A stretch of DNA of 64,000 nt, taken from the NCBI GenBank assembly GCA_028278245.1, contig JANQEQ010000079.1, positions 1 through 64,000 on the forward strand, given 5' to 3'. The notes below the pieces were generated by a model, which saw only the letters and a program-made list of their open reading frames with translations, was not told the DNA's origin and made no database searches. The position numbers and the translations under genes are program-made. This document shows positions 52,532 through 61,532 of the stretch, piece after piece (the first letter of the stretch is position 1; every line of letters begins with the position of its first letter). Source of the stretch: Phycisphaerales bacterium (lineage in GTDB: Bacteria > Planctomycetota > Phycisphaerae > Phycisphaerales > SM1A02).

Positions 52532-53917
52532 TTATTCGGATGGTTCCACACGTCCAGTTGGCTTGGACGAGGCGGTGTCTGAATGGCTGAGTGCATGCTG
52601 CTTTTTCCCGAGCCAGATCGACAGCAGCCACCAGACACCCGCCACGGGTGCTGCCAGTGCAACAACCTGAGATATCCCCCACGCCAACGGTCCGGTGAGG
52701 TAGGCAAAGCCGGAGGCCCCCAGGAGATCACCACCACGATAGATGAAGGTGTCGATGAAATTCTTGGCCTTGTATTTATCCTCCCGTGGAACCACAGTGA
52801 ACAGACTCTCCCGGGCGGGTTTGGAGAGGGCATAGTTCGAGCCCCGCCGGCAGATCTGAAACACCACCAGCACAGCAAGGACGGGCCAGGCAAAGAGCGC
52901 AAGAAAACCAATCAGTGTGACGATGGGCAGGATCCCCAGCGTCAGTCCTACTCCCAGTTTTTTCATGATGCGACCGGTGAGGAATATCTGGGTGATCACC
53001 GTCAGAATGTTCGTCCACATATCGATGAGCGCAAACAATTCCACGCGGTCGGCATTGGAAATCGCAACCTTGTCGATGATGTACATCTGCACGAAATACG
53101 TGATCGTTGAACTCAGACTGTAGAGTAGCAGAAAGAGACTGATCATCTGGAGATAACCAGAACGCACGATGCTCATCATTCCCGCAAATGGTTTGCCGGG
53201 CTGGATGAAAACGTTTGGTGATGGTGATGTAGTATTGACGTGATCTATTTTCCGATTGCGCAGGCACCGATCGAAATATATCGCAGAAAATTCAGCACAC
53301 ATGAGAAGGAACATTGATGTTGGGAGCAGGACAACTTCAATCCGAACCGATCCTACGTTCTCTTTGATGAACGCGGCGATGGATCCTGTGATCCAGGCAC
53401 CTACGATAGCTCCCGTGGTTCCTCCTACACCAATGAGGCCAAACACACGTTTGCTTTGACTGGCGCGAAAAACATCAGCCATGGTTGACCAGAACAAGCT
53501 GGTAACAAACAAGTTGAACACGCTGACCCACACGTAAAATAAACGTGCCGTTATGACTGAATCATATGATCCCAGGTAGAAGAAGATGAACTGAAATACC
53601 AGCAGATTGAGCAGAATGATGACATACACGATGGGTGCAAAAATCCTGCGGGGAAATCGGCCCACTAACAACGCAAAAAGTGGATTGAGTACGACCATAG
53701 AGACCAGGGTTGCCATATAGAGCAAATGCAGGTTCTGCAGCCCCTGTACCAGACCCATGGTTTCCCGCATGGGACGAATGATGTGGTAACCACTGAGAAG
53801 AAAAAAGAAATAGATCGCGGCAAAAACCACATAGCGAAACTCCCCGGGGGCAAGGTTGAGGAGACGCTCCAGGGGATTGAGATTCGGTTGATCTGAATTT
53901 TTCGAGTGATCGGGCAT
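52532..53917 (-). CDS. ATP:ADP antiporter-like MFS carrier
   Basis: A 461-residue membrane protein with about 12 hydrophobic helices. The opening (RYVVFAAIYFFFLLSGYHII with RPMRETMGL) and VFGLIGVGGTTGAIVGAWIT are similar to NTT/Tlc-family nucleotide transporters and the related AAA-family carriers of free-living bacteria. Helices include MISLFLLLYSLSSTITYFVQ and IVTLIGFLALFAWPVLAVLV. The Lys/Arg residues needed for obligate ATP-ADP exchange cannot be checked by eye. In free-living planctomycetes its substrate is not known. It is upstream of tyrS and divergent from the epimerase-like gene. Confidence 0.75.
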   Translation of the reverse strand: MPDHSKNSDQPNLNPLERLLNLAPGEFRYVVFAAIYFFFLLSGYHIIRPMRETMGLVQGLQNLHLLYMATLVSMVVLNPLFALLVGRFPRRIFAPIVYVIILLNLLVFQFIFFYLGSYDSVITARLFYVWVSVFNLFVTSLFWSTMADVFRASQSKRVFGLIGVGGTTGAIVGAWITGSIAAFIKENVGSVRIEVVLLPTSMFLLMCAEFSAIYFDRCLRNRKIDHVNTTSPSPNVFIQPGKPFAGMMSIVRSGYLQMISLFLLLYSLSSTITYFVQMYIIDKVAISNADRVELFALIDMWTNILTVITQIFLTGRIMKKLGVGLTLGILPIVTLIGFLALFAWPVLAVLVVFQICRRGSNYALSKPARESLFTVVPREDKYKAKNFIDTFIYRGGDLLGASGFAYLTGPLAWGISQVVALAAPVAGVWWLLSIWLGKKQHALSHSDTASSKPTGRVEPSE

Positions 53918-54070
53918 ATTGACCTTTTCACTGCCTCAACTGAGTTCTCAGAGGCATAGGAATGTCAGAATATCGTTCAGATCGTGCGTTCTACGGAATC
54001 GACTCATGCAACATGGTGTCTTCGCTATGGTACAGTGGATAGGGGGTGAAAGACGCAATGGAGTTCTCTT

Positions 54071-55219
54071 ATGACTACGACACGCCGCGAATTTCTTTCT
54101 TCCGCCGCCGGTATCAGCATTCTCGGAGGTTCTGCTGTATCCGCAATGGCTGACCTGTCGGCAGATACATCCGAGCCTCCGACCCGCAAGCTCAATATTC
54201 TCATCCTCGGCGGGACGGTGTTTCTCGGCCCACATATTGTCGAGGCAGCACTTGAACGCAAACACAATGTCACACTCTTCAACCGGGGCATGACGAATCC
54301 AGACCTTTTCCCCAAGTTGGAAACACTGATCGGGAATCGTGATCCGGATATTGAGGAAGGGTTGGAAGCTCTGAAGGGTCGTGATTGGGATGCGGTGATC
54401 GACACCTCAGCGTACGTTCCCAGAATTGCTCGTGCCTCTGCGACGATGTTGGCCGATCGCGTCAAACAATACGTCTTTATCTCATCCGTGTCTGTCTATG
54501 CGGATAACAGCATTCCATACATGGATGAATCAGCTGCGGTCGGCAAGCTGGATGATGAGACGACCGAAGAAATCACCGGCGAAACCTACGGCCCACTCAA
54601 AGCACTCTGTGAACAAGCGTGCGAAGAAGTACTACCGGGAAGGGTGACTACGATTCGTCCGGGTCTTATCGTCGGCCCATTGGATCCCAGTGATCGTTTC
54701 ACATACTGGCCGGTTCGGATTCATCGTGGCGGCGAGGTGCTGGCACCGGCACCGGGGACCGATCCTGTGCAATACATTGACGCCCGGGATCTGGCGGCTT
54801 TCGTTGTTAGAACGATCGAGACAGGAGCCAAAGGTTTGTTCAATGCCGTTACTCCCGCAGGTCAGTTTACGATGGCGGGGATGTTGCATGGCATCAGGGC
54901 TTCGCAATCGACCAATGCGACCTTCACCTGGGTCGATCGTGAATTTCTCGACGAGCACAATGTCCAGCCGTGGTCGGATCTCCCTGCATGGGTGCCACCT
55001 ATTGAGGGCTATGAAGGATTTGCCCTGATGAAAAGTAAAGCGGCGGCTGATGCCGGATTGAAGTTCAGGCCATTAGCAGATACTGCTCGTGATACACTCA
55101 ACTGGTTTCTTAAGTTGCCCGAGGATCGCCGACAGAATCTCCGCACCGGACTTTCTCAAGAACGGGAATCTGAAATCCTCAGCGCTTGGCACGCAAGGGA
55201 GGAAACATCCGACGATTAA
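54071..55219 (+). CDS. Tat-exported NAD-dependent epimerase/dehydratase-like protein
   Basis: A 382-residue short-chain dehydrogenase-type protein. The N-terminus TTTRREFLSSAAGISILGG is a twin-arginine signal, so it is probably exported folded with its nucleotide. The Rossmann motif (LNILILGGTVFLGPHIVEAA) is the GxxxxG variant. YGPLKALCEQ is the Tyr-x-x-x-Lys catalytic pair, with a Ser in SSVSVY upstream. Residues 250-330 are the variable substrate domain. ATG 54071 has GGAG eleven bases upstream. It is a single gene. The substrate is unknown; secreted oxidoreductases of this type are common in Planctomycetota. Confidence 0.88.
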   Translation: MTTTRREFLSSAAGISILGGSAVSAMADLSADTSEPPTRKLNILILGGTVFLGPHIVEAALERKHNVTLFNRGMTNPDLFPKLETLIGNRDPDIEEGLEALKGRDWDAVIDTSAYVPRIARASATMLADRVKQYVFISSVSVYADNSIPYMDESAAVGKLDDETTEEITGETYGPLKALCEQACEEVLPGRVTTIRPGLIVGPLDPSDRFTYWPVRIHRGGEVLAPAPGTDPVQYIDARDLAAFVVRTIETGAKGLFNAVTPAGQFTMAGMLHGIRASQSTNATFTWVDREFLDEHNVQPWSDLPAWVPPIEGYEGFALMKSKAAADAGLKFRPLADTARDTLNWFLKLPEDRRQNLRTGLSQERESEILSAWHAREETSDD

Positions 55220-55267
55220 CAGAATCGAGAGAGAGTTGTGTAATGTATGCATGGGGATTGTGGGGGG

Positions 55268-55335
55268 TAACTGCGACTCAACGAGTCGCAGAGTTATTCG
55301 TGGGGGTAGCTGCGAGATAATATCTCGCAGAGTTA
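55268..55335 (+). repeat. Two tandem palindromic units
   Basis: Unit 1 (55268-55296) has a perfect 9-bp stem CTGCGACTC/GAGTCGCAG with loop AAC, flanked by TAA and TTA. Unit 2 (55307-55335) has the stem CTGCGAGAT/ATCTCGCAG with loop AAT and the same flanks. The inner stems differ by compensating changes, which suggests selection on structure or duplication of a REP-type element. Confidence 0.8.
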
Positions 55336-55471
55336 TGTTTTAGAATGCAAAATCTCAGCGAGCCGGCTCGTCCACAAGCCCGGCTATCTCCGAAACACCG
55401 CATGAAAATTTGGCGCAATGTGTGGGGGGGGGGAACCCGCAGGCTATTAATCATCATTCACACAATCTGAG

Positions 55472-55493
55472 GCCCCCAGGCAGAGCCTGGGGC
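55472..55493 (+). repeat. Single palindromic repeat
   Basis: CCCCAGGC (55474-55481) pairs with GCCTGGGG (55485-55492) around AGA, with one extra C on the outer side. It is similar in size and position to the other intergenic palindromes. Confidence 0.6.
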
Positions 55494-55626
55494 TAACGAC
55501 TCGACTGAAAACGGACAATATTGTCTTTGCTCCTGTGATAATGGGTGTATATTGGAACATGGAGGCTCTGCGGTGGCGCCGGGCGAAGTCTCTGTGGTAC
55601 TGAGGCAGAATGTGGAGGAAACCACA

Positions 55627-58197
55627 ATGATGGAATTCAGTGAACGCCGTTTTCAAACATCGGTCCGAATCATCTGCGCATCTCTTTCATTTGTCTGTGG
55701 AACCGTCGTATCCGCTGATGGCGGCTCAATCGTGGCGTGGGGGCACAGCGGCTATGGCCAATGCAATGTGCCGAACCCAAACTTGGACTTCGTATCCGCC
55801 GCTGGGGGCTTTTGCCACAGTCTTGGTTTGAAAACGGACGGATCAATTGTTGCATGGGGAGAAAACTATTTAGGCCAATGCAATGTGCCGAACCCGAACT
55901 CGGATTTCGTGGCAGTCGCGGCGGGCGGTGGATATTATCCCGGCGGCCACAGTCTCGGTCTAAAATCCAATGGCTTGATCAGGGCATGGGGAGAGAATTA
56001 CTGTGGCCAATGCAATGTACCGTCTCCGAACGAGAACTTTACAGCTATCGCAGCAGGTATGGACCATAGTCTCGGTCTGAAAACTGACGGATCAATTGTT
56101 GCATGGGGAGATAACTATTCAGGCCAATGCAATGTACCTGATCCAAACACAGACTTCGTCGCTGTAGCGGGGGGTGGCATACACAGTCTCGGATTGAAAG
56201 CCAATGGCTCGATCGTGGTGTGGGGAGCTATCGGTAATGTGCCGGATCCGAACACGGATTTCGTCGCTGTAGCCGGAGGTGGCACACATAGTCTCGGTTT
56301 GAAAGCCAACGGTTCGATCGTGGCATGGGGAGGGAACCAATACGGCCAGTGCAATGTGCCGGAGCCGAACGCGGATTTCATTGCGATTGCAGGGGGTTGG
56401 GGTCACAGTCTTGGGGTGAAAAGTGATGGTTCAATCGTGGCGTGGGGGCGGAACTCAGATGGTCAATGTAACGTACCGGATCCGAACACGGATTTCACAG
56501 CAATCGCGGGGGGTTTCCACCACACTCTCGGTTTGACGGACGTGAGCTATGGTGCGTGTTGCCTGGTAGGTGAACCCTGCCTGTTCACGACACAGCAAGA
56601 CTGCGATTTCGTGCTCGGTGGCATCTACATGGGTGATGGCGTCACCTGTGATCCAAACCCGTGCCCGGGAGCTTGCTGTCTGAATGGAATTGAATGTGTA
56701 GATACGGTTACACAATCTGATTGCGAGACCATCTACAGAGGCATATGGCAGGGCACGGACACTTTATGCGCCTCCATCAATTGCCCGGTGGTATACAAAC
56801 TCTTGGCTGATGATGGTGTGGATGGTGACTACTTCGGAGGATCTGTGTCCATCTCCGGTGATTATATGGTAGTCGGTGCACCCGGAGCCATCAATCGCGG
56901 TAGGGCGTACGGCTCAGCCTACGTATATCAAAAGATCGATACGCACTGGGAGCAGGTCGCCACTTTGATTCCCAGCTATGGCTCACCCGAAGGTTCATTT
57001 GGTGTTTCCGTGAGTATTTCAGAAGATACGATCGTGGTAGGCGCCCCTGATACAAGTTGGGTCTATCCCGATCCTGGTACCGCTTATGTATTCGACATGC
57101 CGGCTGGAGGCTGGTCTGGCACGCTCAACGAGGATGCGCTGTTGCTCGCTAGTGATGGTGAGGGAGGTGACCGATTTGGTTATTCGATCGGCGTCTCTGA
57201 TGAATGGGTTGTTGTCGGCATGAAGGACTACGGTATTTTCGGAACGGCGTATGTGTTCCGTAAACCAGCCGGTGGCTGGTCCGGGACGCTCAACGAGTGG
57301 TGCGAACTGCGTCCCAGTGATGCCGAGGATGATTCGACCTTCGGTTATTCAGTATCCATCTCCGGCGACACCATAGTGGTCGGAGCGCCAAACGGTGGGG
57401 ACTTTGATGGTGGTGAGGAATTACGAGTGTACCCTGTGTATGTGTATGAAGAATTGTGGATGTATGGACAGGGGACACATTACGAAGATGCTAAGCTGCT
57501 TCCCAGCTATCATACCCCTCAGGATTACTTTGGTCGTTCCTTGTCATTTTCTGATGACATAGTCGTGGTAGGAACACCAGCCGGGGATCCCCAAACTCAA
57601 CGACCCGGTTCTGCGTACGTGTTCAAGGAGCCAATTGGTGGCTGGGAAGGGGTGGGAATAATCAACGAATCCGCCAAGCTGCTTCCTAGCGATGGCACAA
57701 TGTTTGACAGTATCGGCGTCTCCGTGTCCATTTCAGGCGACACCGTCGTGGTGGGGGCACCAGGAAGATACTGGGATTCCTTAAGAGGGTCAGCATATAT
57801 ATTCCAGAAGCCGGTAAATGGATGGTCTGGTGAACTCAGTGAGGAAACAAAACTGCTGGCGTTTGACGGCAATGCTGGTGATGCATTTGGAAGATCTACG
57901 TTTATTTCCGGTGAGACCATAGTAATTGGTGCCCCCCAATGTGATGACATGTGCCCCGGTGATCCGGACTGCAACTCCGGCTCAGCGTACGTGTTTGAAA
58001 TGGGTTCCGCACCATGCCCCGCTGACCTTACCGGTGATGATCAAGTTAACATCGATGATGTTTTTGCCGTGCTCGGATTATGGGGCGATTGTGATGATCC
58101 CTGCCCGCCGTACTGCGATGGTGATTTAACGGAAGACTGCATAGTTAACATCGACGATATCTTTGCGATTCTCGGTGAATGGGGGCCATGTCCGTAA
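55627..58197 (+). CDS. Secreted RCC1 / FG-GAP / dockerin-like repeat protein
   Basis: An 856-residue secreted protein starting at ATG 55627, with GGAGG upstream and a signal peptide (SVRIICASLSFVCGTVVSA). Domain 1 is seven RCC1-type repeats (nt 55723-56541) with the unit GSIVAWG...GQCNVP.PN..F.A.AGG..HSLGLK, enough for one seven-bladed propeller. Next comes a Cys-rich linker (GACCLVGEPC, GACCLNGIEC). Domain 2 is a set of FG-GAP-like repeats with DGVDGDYFGGSVSISGDYMV and similar units, ending SGSAYVF. The C-terminus has two dockerin-like EF-hand units (DLTGDDQVNIDDVFAVLGLW and DLTEDCIVNIDDIFAILGEW). Surface display is inferred. It is a single gene. Confidence 0.88.
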   Translation: MMEFSERRFQTSVRIICASLSFVCGTVVSADGGSIVAWGHSGYGQCNVPNPNLDFVSAAGGFCHSLGLKTDGSIVAWGENYLGQCNVPNPNSDFVAVAAGGGYYPGGHSLGLKSNGLIRAWGENYCGQCNVPSPNENFTAIAAGMDHSLGLKTDGSIVAWGDNYSGQCNVPDPNTDFVAVAGGGIHSLGLKANGSIVVWGAIGNVPDPNTDFVAVAGGGTHSLGLKANGSIVAWGGNQYGQCNVPEPNADFIAIAGGWGHSLGVKSDGSIVAWGRNSDGQCNVPDPNTDFTAIAGGFHHTLGLTDVSYGACCLVGEPCLFTTQQDCDFVLGGIYMGDGVTCDPNPCPGACCLNGIECVDTVTQSDCETIYRGIWQGTDTLCASINCPVVYKLLADDGVDGDYFGGSVSISGDYMVVGAPGAINRGRAYGSAYVYQKIDTHWEQVATLIPSYGSPEGSFGVSVSISEDTIVVGAPDTSWVYPDPGTAYVFDMPAGGWSGTLNEDALLLASDGEGGDRFGYSIGVSDEWVVVGMKDYGIFGTAYVFRKPAGGWSGTLNEWCELRPSDAEDDSTFGYSVSISGDTIVVGAPNGGDFDGGEELRVYPVYVYEELWMYGQGTHYEDAKLLPSYHTPQDYFGRSLSFSDDIVVVGTPAGDPQTQRPGSAYVFKEPIGGWEGVGIINESAKLLPSDGTMFDSIGVSVSISGDTVVVGAPGRYWDSLRGSAYIFQKPVNGWSGELSEETKLLAFDGNAGDAFGRSTFISGETIVIGAPQCDDMCPGDPDCNSGSAYVFEMGSAPCPADLTGDDQVNIDDVFAVLGLWGDCDDPCPPYCDGDLTEDCIVNIDDIFAILGEWGPCP
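55723..56541 (+). repeat. Seven RCC1-type coding repeats
   Basis: Seven units of about 39 codons. Unit 5 (VVWGAIGNVPDPN) lacks about six residues, and units 4 and 5 are nearly identical in DNA, which suggests a recent duplication with a small deletion. Confidence 0.85.
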
Positions 58198-58228
58198 GGT
58201 GAGCCGAGCTGCGTGAAACTGTGCGCCA

Positions 58229-58290
58229 AGATTGCCGAGTCGAGGACGACGCGGCTCGCTGAAGATACTCCGGCATGCCATGCCGGGGCT
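58229..58290 (+). repeat. Palindromic elements after the RCC1 gene
   Basis: GCCGAG..CGAGGACG..CGGCTCGCT (58234-58260) resembles the element at 11083-11104. A hairpin CCGGCAT/ATGCCGG (58270-58286) follows and may terminate transcription, though there is no clear T-run. Confidence 0.5.
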
Positions 58291-58305
58291 TTCACACTCT
58301 CATAA

Positions 58306-59001
58306 TTATTTCAATATCGTCTGCTCGCGTGCACCTGAAGTCCAGGTTTCGATTTCGGCGCGCACCTTTTTCCTGCTGAACCAGGCGAGCAGGAAGATTG
58401 GATAGGCAGCGTAGAAAACAAAGCTGAATATGACGCCGACGATCCCCATAACTGTCCCGAACGTAGCAAGGGGAAATGCTGATGATCCCATGCTTGATTG
58501 CATAGCGCCCAATTGAGACTGCATCATCATATAAGCTGCAAATGATGCTATGACAGCGTGGATTATTTTGCACAATGACCATTGCTTCAGCCGTCGGGGG
58601 CATTTCGGTCGACGATTAATCAACGCAATGGATGAAACTAATAACCAGATCGATAATACCAGCGCTGACACCGCAACAATGATGGTGATAGGCATCTGCG
58701 CCTGCATCGAATTGACCATGTCATCCATATCAAGCGGAGGCTGCTGGCCGGGTGGGGAGATCTGCGTAGCTGTTCGCATCATTGAAGCCGCAAACGGTGA
58801 TATCACTGCTTGCATGCAATACTGCATGATTCCCAATCCACCGAAAACAATACCGATGATCCCGATGACCGTCGGCCAAATGGGTCGACGCGTTGGTGAA
58901 GGAGAGCGCAATTCTCCCTGAACCACGGGCGGAACGGAAGGTAACGACTCCGTGGATGTCGAATCGGTTTCAACAGGAGGATTGGATTCGATGTCGGTCA
59001 T
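58306..59001 (-). CDS. Membrane protein, paralogue 3 of 3
   Basis: A 231-residue protein. The N-terminal 40 residues are Pro/Ser/Thr-rich and cytoplasmic-looking. Four membrane helices follow: PTVIGIIGIVFGGLGIMQYC, TIIVAVSALVLSIWLLVSSI, LCKIIHAVIASFAAYMMM, and VMGIVGVIFSFVFYAAYPIF. The end has LLAWFSRKKVRAEIETW. It shares with the two upstream proteins the WP.VIGIIGI start, the PGQQP stretch before helix 2 and the terminal W(F)SRKKVR.EI..W motif. No enzymatic motif is seen. It is the last gene of a run that begins with pheS. Function unknown. Confidence 0.75.
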   Translation of the reverse strand: MTDIESNPPVETDSTSTESLPSVPPVVQGELRSPSPTRRPIWPTVIGIIGIVFGGLGIMQYCMQAVISPFAASMMRTATQISPPGQQPPLDMDDMVNSMQAQMPITIIVAVSALVLSIWLLVSSIALINRRPKCPRRLKQWSLCKIIHAVIASFAAYMMMQSQLGAMQSSMGSSAFPLATFGTVMGIVGVIFSFVFYAAYPIFLLAWFSRKKVRAEIETWTSGAREQTILK

Positions 59002-59028
59002 AAGCTCACCAAACGATCATCCAGAACA

Positions 59029-59673
59029 TCACGGCCAATAATGAATTTCTTCAGTGACTTTCTTTCTGGAGATATAGACACCGAGGAAGAGTGGATAGAT
59101 TGCAATGACAACCGTTATCCCTGCGGTTGAAGCCATTCCTACAGTATCCATCTTGTCGCGCATGTTTTCCATCATGCCGGTGGGTTGTCCCTGGCGCTTT
59201 GCCTGGGCAATCTGTTTATCCATTAAATCACGTTGAAATTCCATGTTGATTGGAAAAGTGAGCACAGTCACCGCTAATCCCAGCAGCAGCAAAAGCAAAC
59301 GTAACACCACCCACACCTTGAGTTGCGCTACTCCTTTGCGTTTTCGACGAAGGAGATTGATGGAACCGATCAATAAAATCCAACCGAGGATAAACGCAAG
59401 TACCATCATTACAAATGCAGGATATTTCACCAATGCAGGCATGTTGACATCGATATTGGAAAATTTCTGTTGCAACCAGACTCCCACCCACATCCAGGCA
59501 CCCCACACAACCTGGCAAGTCATACCGATGATTGCGTAGAGCAAAGAAATAACACCGATGACCTTCGGCCACTTCGTCTGCGGGATCACATCCTCATCAT
59601 AAACATCTTCTTCCATGTCCTGATCCGATGGGGGCGGGACATCTGCGGGTTGCTGTTGATCGTGAGTATCCAT
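59029..59673 (-). CDS. Membrane protein, paralogue 2 of 3
   Basis: A 214-residue protein with the same layout: acidic and proline-rich N-terminus (DTHDQQQPADVPPPSDQDME), then helices WPKVIGVISLLYAIIGMTCQ, FVMMVLAFILGWILLIGSIN, VVLRLLLLLLGLAVTVLTF and STAGITVVIAIYPLFLGVYI, ending SRKKVTEEIHYW. It lies 27 bases before paralogue 3 and 54 after paralogue 1. The loop NLLRRKRKG after helix 2 is positively charged, which suggests it faces the cytoplasm. Not recognised beyond paralogy. Confidence 0.75.
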   Translation of the reverse strand: MDTHDQQQPADVPPPSDQDMEEDVYDEDVIPQTKWPKVIGVISLLYAIIGMTCQVVWGAWMWVGVWLQQKFSNIDVNMPALVKYPAFVMMVLAFILGWILLIGSINLLRRKRKGVAQLKVWVVLRLLLLLLGLAVTVLTFPINMEFQRDLMDKQIAQAKRQGQPTGMMENMRDKMDTVGMASTAGITVVIAIYPLFLGVYISRKKVTEEIHYWP

Positions 59674-59727
59674 GTTGTTCTCCGATGATCGAACCGGTCA
59701 AACACGCGGGAATAGAGACAGCATCCC

Positions 59728-60333
59728 TCATCTCATTGGGACTGCCCAGCTTTCAATTTCCCGACGGACTGATGAACGAGCAAACCAGATCAGCAGGAAG
59801 ACCGGCCAAATGAGTGTAATAAGAAATCCCAGGATGATACTCATGATCATCAGACTGTTCGTGAACGTCGGAGGCATCGTTATGGATTGCTGGGCAAATT
59901 GATCATTGAGATCCCGGATTGTTTTCTCGATGTAAACAAATCCGATGATGGATGAAACAAAAGCCAGAACAATGCGCAGGATTGCCCACCATTTCAGCGC
60001 ACCCACTGACCAGTATTTACGCGTAGTTAATCCGCCCCCTCCAATTACCAGCAAAATTGAAAGTAAAAAGGTTCCACAAGCAACAATAACCGACATAACC
60101 AGTTGCATTCCCTGCACGGCGACCGGCCGTTGACCAGGCGGTGCAATATCCGCAAGCCAGGGTTGAGCCAGTGTGGCAAGCGAATTGCAGCCATAACACA
60201 TCAATCCCATCGATCCCAGGATGATTGAAATAATACCGATGACCTTCGGCCAGGATGATTGTGGCGGCGGAAGGGAATCATACATGAGGGGCGGTTCGGG
60301 GGATGGTGGAAACTGCTGATACTGATTCATCAC
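59728..60333 (-). CDS. Membrane protein, paralogue 1 of 3
   Basis: A 201-residue protein: Pro/Gln-rich N-terminus (MMNQYQQFPPSPEPPLMYDS), helices WPKVIGIISIILGSMGLMCY, LVMSVIVACGTFLLSILLVI, WAILRIVLAFVSSIIGFVYI and LMIMSIILGFLITLIWPVFL, ending WFARSSVRREIESW. The shared ends and helix spacing with the next two genes indicate tandem duplication. It lies 47 bases after pheS on the same strand, so all four may be cotranscribed, but a functional link is not evident. Confidence 0.75.
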   Translation of the reverse strand: MMNQYQQFPPSPEPPLMYDSLPPPQSSWPKVIGIISIILGSMGLMCYGCNSLATLAQPWLADIAPPGQRPVAVQGMQLVMSVIVACGTFLLSILLVIGGGGLTTRKYWSVGALKWWAILRIVLAFVSSIIGFVYIEKTIRDLNDQFAQQSITMPPTFTNSLMIMSIILGFLITLIWPVFLLIWFARSSVRREIESWAVPMR

Positions 60334-60380
60334 GATCCTTTCCCTGGATGCAGATTGTCCAAAGCAAACCGAATTGGAAA

Positions 60381-61370
60381 TCAGAACTGGCGGAGGAAAC
60401 GCGCGTCATTCTCGAACAGCCAGCGAATATCCGCAATACCGTACTTGCGCATGGCAATCCGTTCGATCCCCAAACCGAAAGCGTAGCCGGTCCACTCCTC
60501 GGGATCGTATCCCACTGCTTCAAACACATTTGGATCAACCATACCGCAACCACCAAGTTCGACCCATTGCCACTTACCTTTAACCTTCATTTTCATGTCC
60601 ACTTCAGCGGACGGTTCAGTGAACGGGAAAAAGCTGGGACGAATACGAACCTCTGCACCCTCGCCAAAATACGCCTGTGCGAACTGGAAGAGTGATGTCT
60701 TGAGGTCAACCATCGTGACGTTACGGTCGACGTACAGTCCTTCCACCTGGTGGAACATGCTGAAGTGAGTCGCGTCGTGCGTATCGGGTCGATACACACG
60801 GCCGATGGCGATGATCTTCAACGGCGGCTTGGTCTTTTCCATCGTGCGGATCTGAACGGTTGAGGTCTGCGTGCGCAGGAGAAGATGTTCATGATTCATG
60901 TAGAAGTTGTCGATCGGATCGCGCGCAGGATGGTCGGCCGGGATGTTCAGTGCATTGAAATTGTGCCATTCATCCTCGACTTCCGGGCCGTAGGCCACGG
61001 AAAAACCCATACGGGCAAAGATTTCGATGATCTCGTCGATCGTGCGGCTGATGATGTGTCGCCTGCCCTCGCCACAGGCAATTCCGGGCTCTGTGACGTC
61101 GATTGTCGGTCCGGAATCGGCCTTCCCTGCCGAAAGAGTTTCTTTCCTGGTTTTGAAAGTCTCCTCCAGAGTTTTCTTTACTTCGTTGAGCCGCTTGCCG
61201 ACTGCGGGTTTGTCCTCCTTCGAGACCTCCTTCATCATTGGCATCGCGGCCTTGAGCAAGCCCTTGCTCCCCAGGTAAGCGATCCGCCACTGTTCCAGCG
61301 CATCGGCATCGTTGGCAGCTTCAAGTTCAGCCAGCCCGGTGGTTTCGAGTTGATCTAAATGCTCAAGCAT
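60381..61370 (-). CDS. pheS: Phenylalanyl-tRNA synthetase alpha subunit
   Basis: The class II catalytic subunit that charges tRNA-Phe. Its 329 residues start with the coiled-coil tRNA-binding region (LEHLDQLETTGLAELEAAND, then AYLGSKGLLKAAM). The catalytic motifs are motif 2 (HDATHFSMFHQVEGLYVDRN) and the motif 3 region (GYAFGLGIERIAMRKYGI). The residues PSFFPFTEPSAEVDM are typical of PheS. The start at 61370 is preferred over an in-frame ATG at 61436, whose extension is not family-like. pheT does not follow; three membrane genes lie there instead, so the beta subunit is encoded elsewhere. Confidence 0.96.
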   Translation of the reverse strand: MLEHLDQLETTGLAELEAANDADALEQWRIAYLGSKGLLKAAMPMMKEVSKEDKPAVGKRLNEVKKTLEETFKTRKETLSAGKADSGPTIDVTEPGIACGEGRRHIISRTIDEIIEIFARMGFSVAYGPEVEDEWHNFNALNIPADHPARDPIDNFYMNHEHLLLRTQTSTVQIRTMEKTKPPLKIIAIGRVYRPDTHDATHFSMFHQVEGLYVDRNVTMVDLKTSLFQFAQAYFGEGAEVRIRPSFFPFTEPSAEVDMKMKVKGKWQWVELGGCGMVDPNVFEAVGYDPEEWTGYAFGLGIERIAMRKYGIADIRWLFENDARFLRQF

Positions 61371-61466
61371 GAGGGAAAGTGTACTCCGAATGGTGCAGGG
61401 ATAACAGGGGCGACCGCTCAGGGAGCACGTCGGCATCCTGATCCTGATTCTGTAGTCTCGATTGCC

Positions 61467-61492
61467 AAAAAGAAAACGCCTCGATTGAGGCG
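61467..61492 (-). terminator. Terminator after rplQ
   Basis: Minus-strand CGCCTC (61492-61487) pairs with GAGGCG (61482-61477) around AATC, followed by TTTTCTTTTTG. It ends the rpoA-rplQ transcript before pheS. Confidence 0.8.
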
Positions 61493-61532
61493 GTCAGTTC
61501 CATCGACCCTTTGGTCAGGTGTGAACAGATGC

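Larger units (their letters stand above)
55220..55626. other. Intergenic region with palindromic repeats
   Basis: These 407 bases contain no convincing gene. They carry two tandem palindromic units (55268-55335), a CGAGCCGGCTCG element near 55358-55370, a G-run at 55422-55433, and a third palindrome at 55472-55493. The GGAGG before the next gene is near 55613. Confidence 0.6.

Noticed and set aside
55723-56541. CRISPR or satellite array
   Set aside because: The repeats are 39-codon RCC1 protein units with a continuous frame.
61371-61466. Phe-rich leader peptide before pheS
   Set aside because: The only short frame starts at 61436 and contains no Phe codons. The nearby hairpin is the rplQ terminator.
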